A stretch of DNA of 6,813 bases from Sphingomonadales bacterium (lineage in GTDB: Bacteria > Pseudomonadota > Alphaproteobacteria > Sphingomonadales > Sphingomonadaceae). Below the pieces are notes generated by a model. That model did no database searches, had not been told where the DNA came from, and worked only from the letters and a program-made list of their open reading frames with translations. Shown here in pieces: positions 5,597-6,813 of the stretch (the stretch's first letter is position 1; every line of letters begins with the position of its first letter). Where the stretch lies: assembly GCA_017302775.1 (NCBI GenBank), contig JAFLDC010000150.1:1-6813 (forward strand). The letters run 5' to 3'. Made by a program: the position numbers and the translations under genes.

Positions 5597-6544
5597 CTAC
5601 TCAGCCGCATTGGCCAGGCCTGCGCTGCGCCCCAGGTCGGCCACCTCGCTTGCCAGCCGCCTTACCAAACCGGTCAAAAGTTCGATCATCGACTCAAATC
5701 CAGGTCCGGGTTCAGCCAGTCGCTCGTCCAGATAGCTCGACCGGTCGATTTCAAGCTGAATGGCGTAGATCCCGCTGGCCGGGGCAGCGTGGCGATCCAG
5801 CACATAGCCGCCGGCGTAGGGGCGATTATGCGCGGCAATCCGCGCCGTTTCGTTGAAATAGCTGAAGCAGCTTGCCACCAATGCGCCATCGCATGACGCG
5901 CCGAACCGGTCGCCCACGACAAATTCCGGTGCATTCGAACTCCCGCGCCGACCCAATGGCGGCATCGAATGCAGATCGATCAGCAATGCAGCCCCCCACC
6001 GCATCCTGATCTGCGAAAGCTGCGCGGCCAGCACTGCATGGTACGGATCGTGGATTGCGGCAATCCGGGCCAACAACTCCGTCTCGTCGTGACGGCGCTT
6101 CCACAATTCGCCAAGTCCGGGGATTCGCCGGGGGATCAGGCCAAGCCCGTTGCGCGCACGCAGCCCGGCGGGTGACACCGACCGCTCGCTCGGTTCGCTG
6201 CGCACGAACATCCCCCAGTCCACATCGTCTATCGCCCGATTGAGGTCGATCATCGCCCGCGGCGCATGCGCAACCAGCAATGCCGCGCCGGTAGAGCGAG
6301 CGATGCCCTCGCCCAGCCGGTCGACGTATCGGTCCTCCAGCCTGAGGGTGGCAAAGCCCGGATTGCGCATCTGCTGCAACACGGCTTCAGGATAAGCCCG
6401 TCCGGCATGCGGAACGGCCACGACAATGGGCAGCACAGAAGGTTGCGGAGCTGTCAGGCTGAAGGCCGGAACCCCGACTGTGCCGGGAATTTCTCCCCCT
6501 GTGCTGCGCAACGAATCACCTGTACCTGAAACCGCGCCTGTCAT
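5597..6544 (-). CDS. N-formylglutamate amidohydrolase family protein
   Basis: A 315-residue metal-dependent amidohydrolase of the FGase family (Pfam PF05013). The characterised member, HutG, releases formate and glutamate from N-formyl-L-glutamate in histidine degradation. Visible family segments are VVAVPHAGRAYP (41-52), LRLEDRYVDRL (67-77), RAMIDLNRAIDD (96-107), LLIDLHSMPP (187-196), FVVGDRFGASCD (208-219), NRPYAGGYVLDRHA (240-253) and IQLEIDRSSYL (262-272). The His, Asp and Glu residues in these are the probable metal and catalytic ligands. The first 35 residues are Gly/Thr/Pro-rich and not conserved-looking. ATG at 6544 has no clear Shine-Dalgarno sequence, so a later start, for example TTG at codon 12, is possible. 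No other hut gene is present, so true histidine catabolism is doubtful. It is divergent from a cpdR-like gene, an arrangement I recall from other alphaproteobacteria. Substrate is unproven. Confidence 0.88.
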   Translation of the reverse strand: MTGAVSGTGDSLRSTGGEIPGTVGVPAFSLTAPQPSVLPIVVAVPHAGRAYPEAVLQQMRNPGFATLRLEDRYVDRLGEGIARSTGAALLVAHAPRAMIDLNRAIDDVDWGMFVRSEPSERSVSPAGLRARNGLGLIPRRIPGLGELWKRRHDETELLARIAAIHDPYHAVLAAQLSQIRMRWGAALLIDLHSMPPLGRRGSSNAPEFVVGDRFGASCDGALVASCFSYFNETARIAAHNRPYAGGYVLDRHAAPASGIYAIQLEIDRSSYLDERLAEPGPGFESMIELLTGLVRRLASEVADLGRSAGLANAAE

Positions 6545-6696
6545 GCCGACAGGCTGGCCCGATGAACGCTCTGTGTCAAAGTCGGCCAGTGCGAAAATCG
6601 ACGCGGATTGTTAACCGGAACGGGTGTAAGACCGATCCGCACGATGCGTTGCCCCGGCAGCAGATTCGCACCCAAGCTTGATGACGAAGGCCTGTA
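6545..6696. promoter_or_regulatory. Divergent promoter region between the amidohydrolase and cpdR-like genes
   Basis: These 152 bases must drive both genes. On the minus strand TTGACA (6579-6574) is a perfect -35, but the expected -10 (CAGCCT, 6556-6551) is poor and would place the start of transcription almost at the annotated ATG. A CtrA-like half site TTAACC (6611-6616) and a GATTC (6663-6667), a potential CcrM methylation site, lie on the cpdR side. Inverted GCGGAT (6603-6608) / ATCCGC (6635-6640) may be chance. No clear plus-strand -35/-10 pair was found. Confidence 0.35.
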
Positions 6697-6813
6697 ATGA
6701 TCCGCATTCTCCTTGCCGAAGACGAAGAAGCGATGCGCACTTATCTCGCGCGCGCCCTGCAAAATGCGGGTTATACCGTGGTTGCGGTCGATCGCGGCAC
6801 GGCGGCCTTGCCG
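6697..6813 (+). CDS. cpdR: CpdR-like single-domain response regulator (3' truncated by window)
   Basis: The first 39 codons of a receiver-domain protein. In Caulobacter, CpdR is a 118-residue receiver whose unphosphorylated form directs ClpXP to degrade cell-cycle substrates; it is phosphorylated through CckA and ChpT. The visible N-terminus, MIRILLAEDEEAMRTYLARA followed by LQNAGYTVVAVDRG, closely follows the CpdR pattern of ILLAEDD..MR..L..AL.NAGY.V. The acidic pocket residues E8 and D9 are present; the phosphoacceptor aspartate (about residue 51) lies beyond the window, so a longer response regulator is not excluded. The start at ATG 6697 is supported by GAAGG (6686-6690), 6 bases upstream. 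The adjacent divergent amidohydrolase gene supports the identification because, to my recollection, the pair is conserved in other alphaproteobacteria. Confidence 0.82.
   Translation, partial: MIRILLAEDEEAMRTYLARALQNAGYTVVAVDRGTAALP

Noticed and set aside
5403..5896. Plus-strand frames of 110-114 codons over the sRNA and the amidohydrolase 3' end
   Set aside because: They read through the sRNA terminator and lie antisense to the amidohydrolase; composition is shadow-like and no Shine-Dalgarno sequence was seen.
6634..6706. Direct repeat GATCCGCA (6634-6641 and 6699-6706) flanking the cpdR start
   Set aside because: An 8-base repeat in GC-rich DNA is expected by chance, and the second copy is inside the coding sequence.

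Overview
This window is an ordinary stretch of chromosome from a GC-rich alphaproteobacterium, most likely of the order Sphingomonadales (sphingomonads or erythrobacters). The evidence is GC-rich coding sequence with strong G/C preference at third codon positions, a SapC-family gene, a small cysteine-bearing exported protein of a type common in that order, a cpdR-like single-domain receiver gene beside an N-formylglutamate amidohydrolase gene, and an sRNA that looks like the alphaproteobacterial suhB/MmgR (alpha-r8) family. No mobile element, CRISPR array, tRNA, rRNA or sign of recent transfer was seen. Genus-level placement is inference.

Layout. Positions 1-953 (+) hold the 3' end of a UvrD/PcrA-type DNA helicase gene. 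It converges, across a 21-base gap carrying a small hairpin, on a complete RhlE-like DEAD-box RNA helicase gene (975-2351, -), which has its own candidate promoter near 2425-2453. Upstream on the same strand is a gene for a 168-residue secreted protein of unknown function (2491-2997, -). A roughly 100-base divergent region with an inverted repeat separates it from an FAD-linked D-2-hydroxyacid dehydrogenase-like gene (3102-4532, +). A SapC-family gene follows (4603-5376, +), with a clear Shine-Dalgarno sequence fixing its start.

The gap at 5377-5596 is the most interesting part. It carries a 10-bp hairpin just after sapC, a sigma70-like promoter (TTGCCA, 17 bases, TATCAC), a putative sRNA of about 105 nt with anti-Shine-Dalgarno stretches (TTCCCTC, CCTCCTCCC), and a textbook intrinsic terminator ending at 5588. 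A convergent N-formylglutamate amidohydrolase gene (5597-6544, -) ends 8 bases beyond that terminator. A divergent promoter region follows, then the first 39 codons of a cpdR-like response regulator gene (6697 to the window end, +).

The genes do not form one pathway. DNA repair (UvrD), RNA remodelling (RhlE-like), hydroxyacid oxidation, a SapC protein, an amidohydrolase and a cell-cycle receiver are mostly single transcription units with their own signals. The best candidate for something unannotated by ordinary gene callers is the sRNA. It probably belongs to a known family, so it is more likely a missed annotation than a new system.
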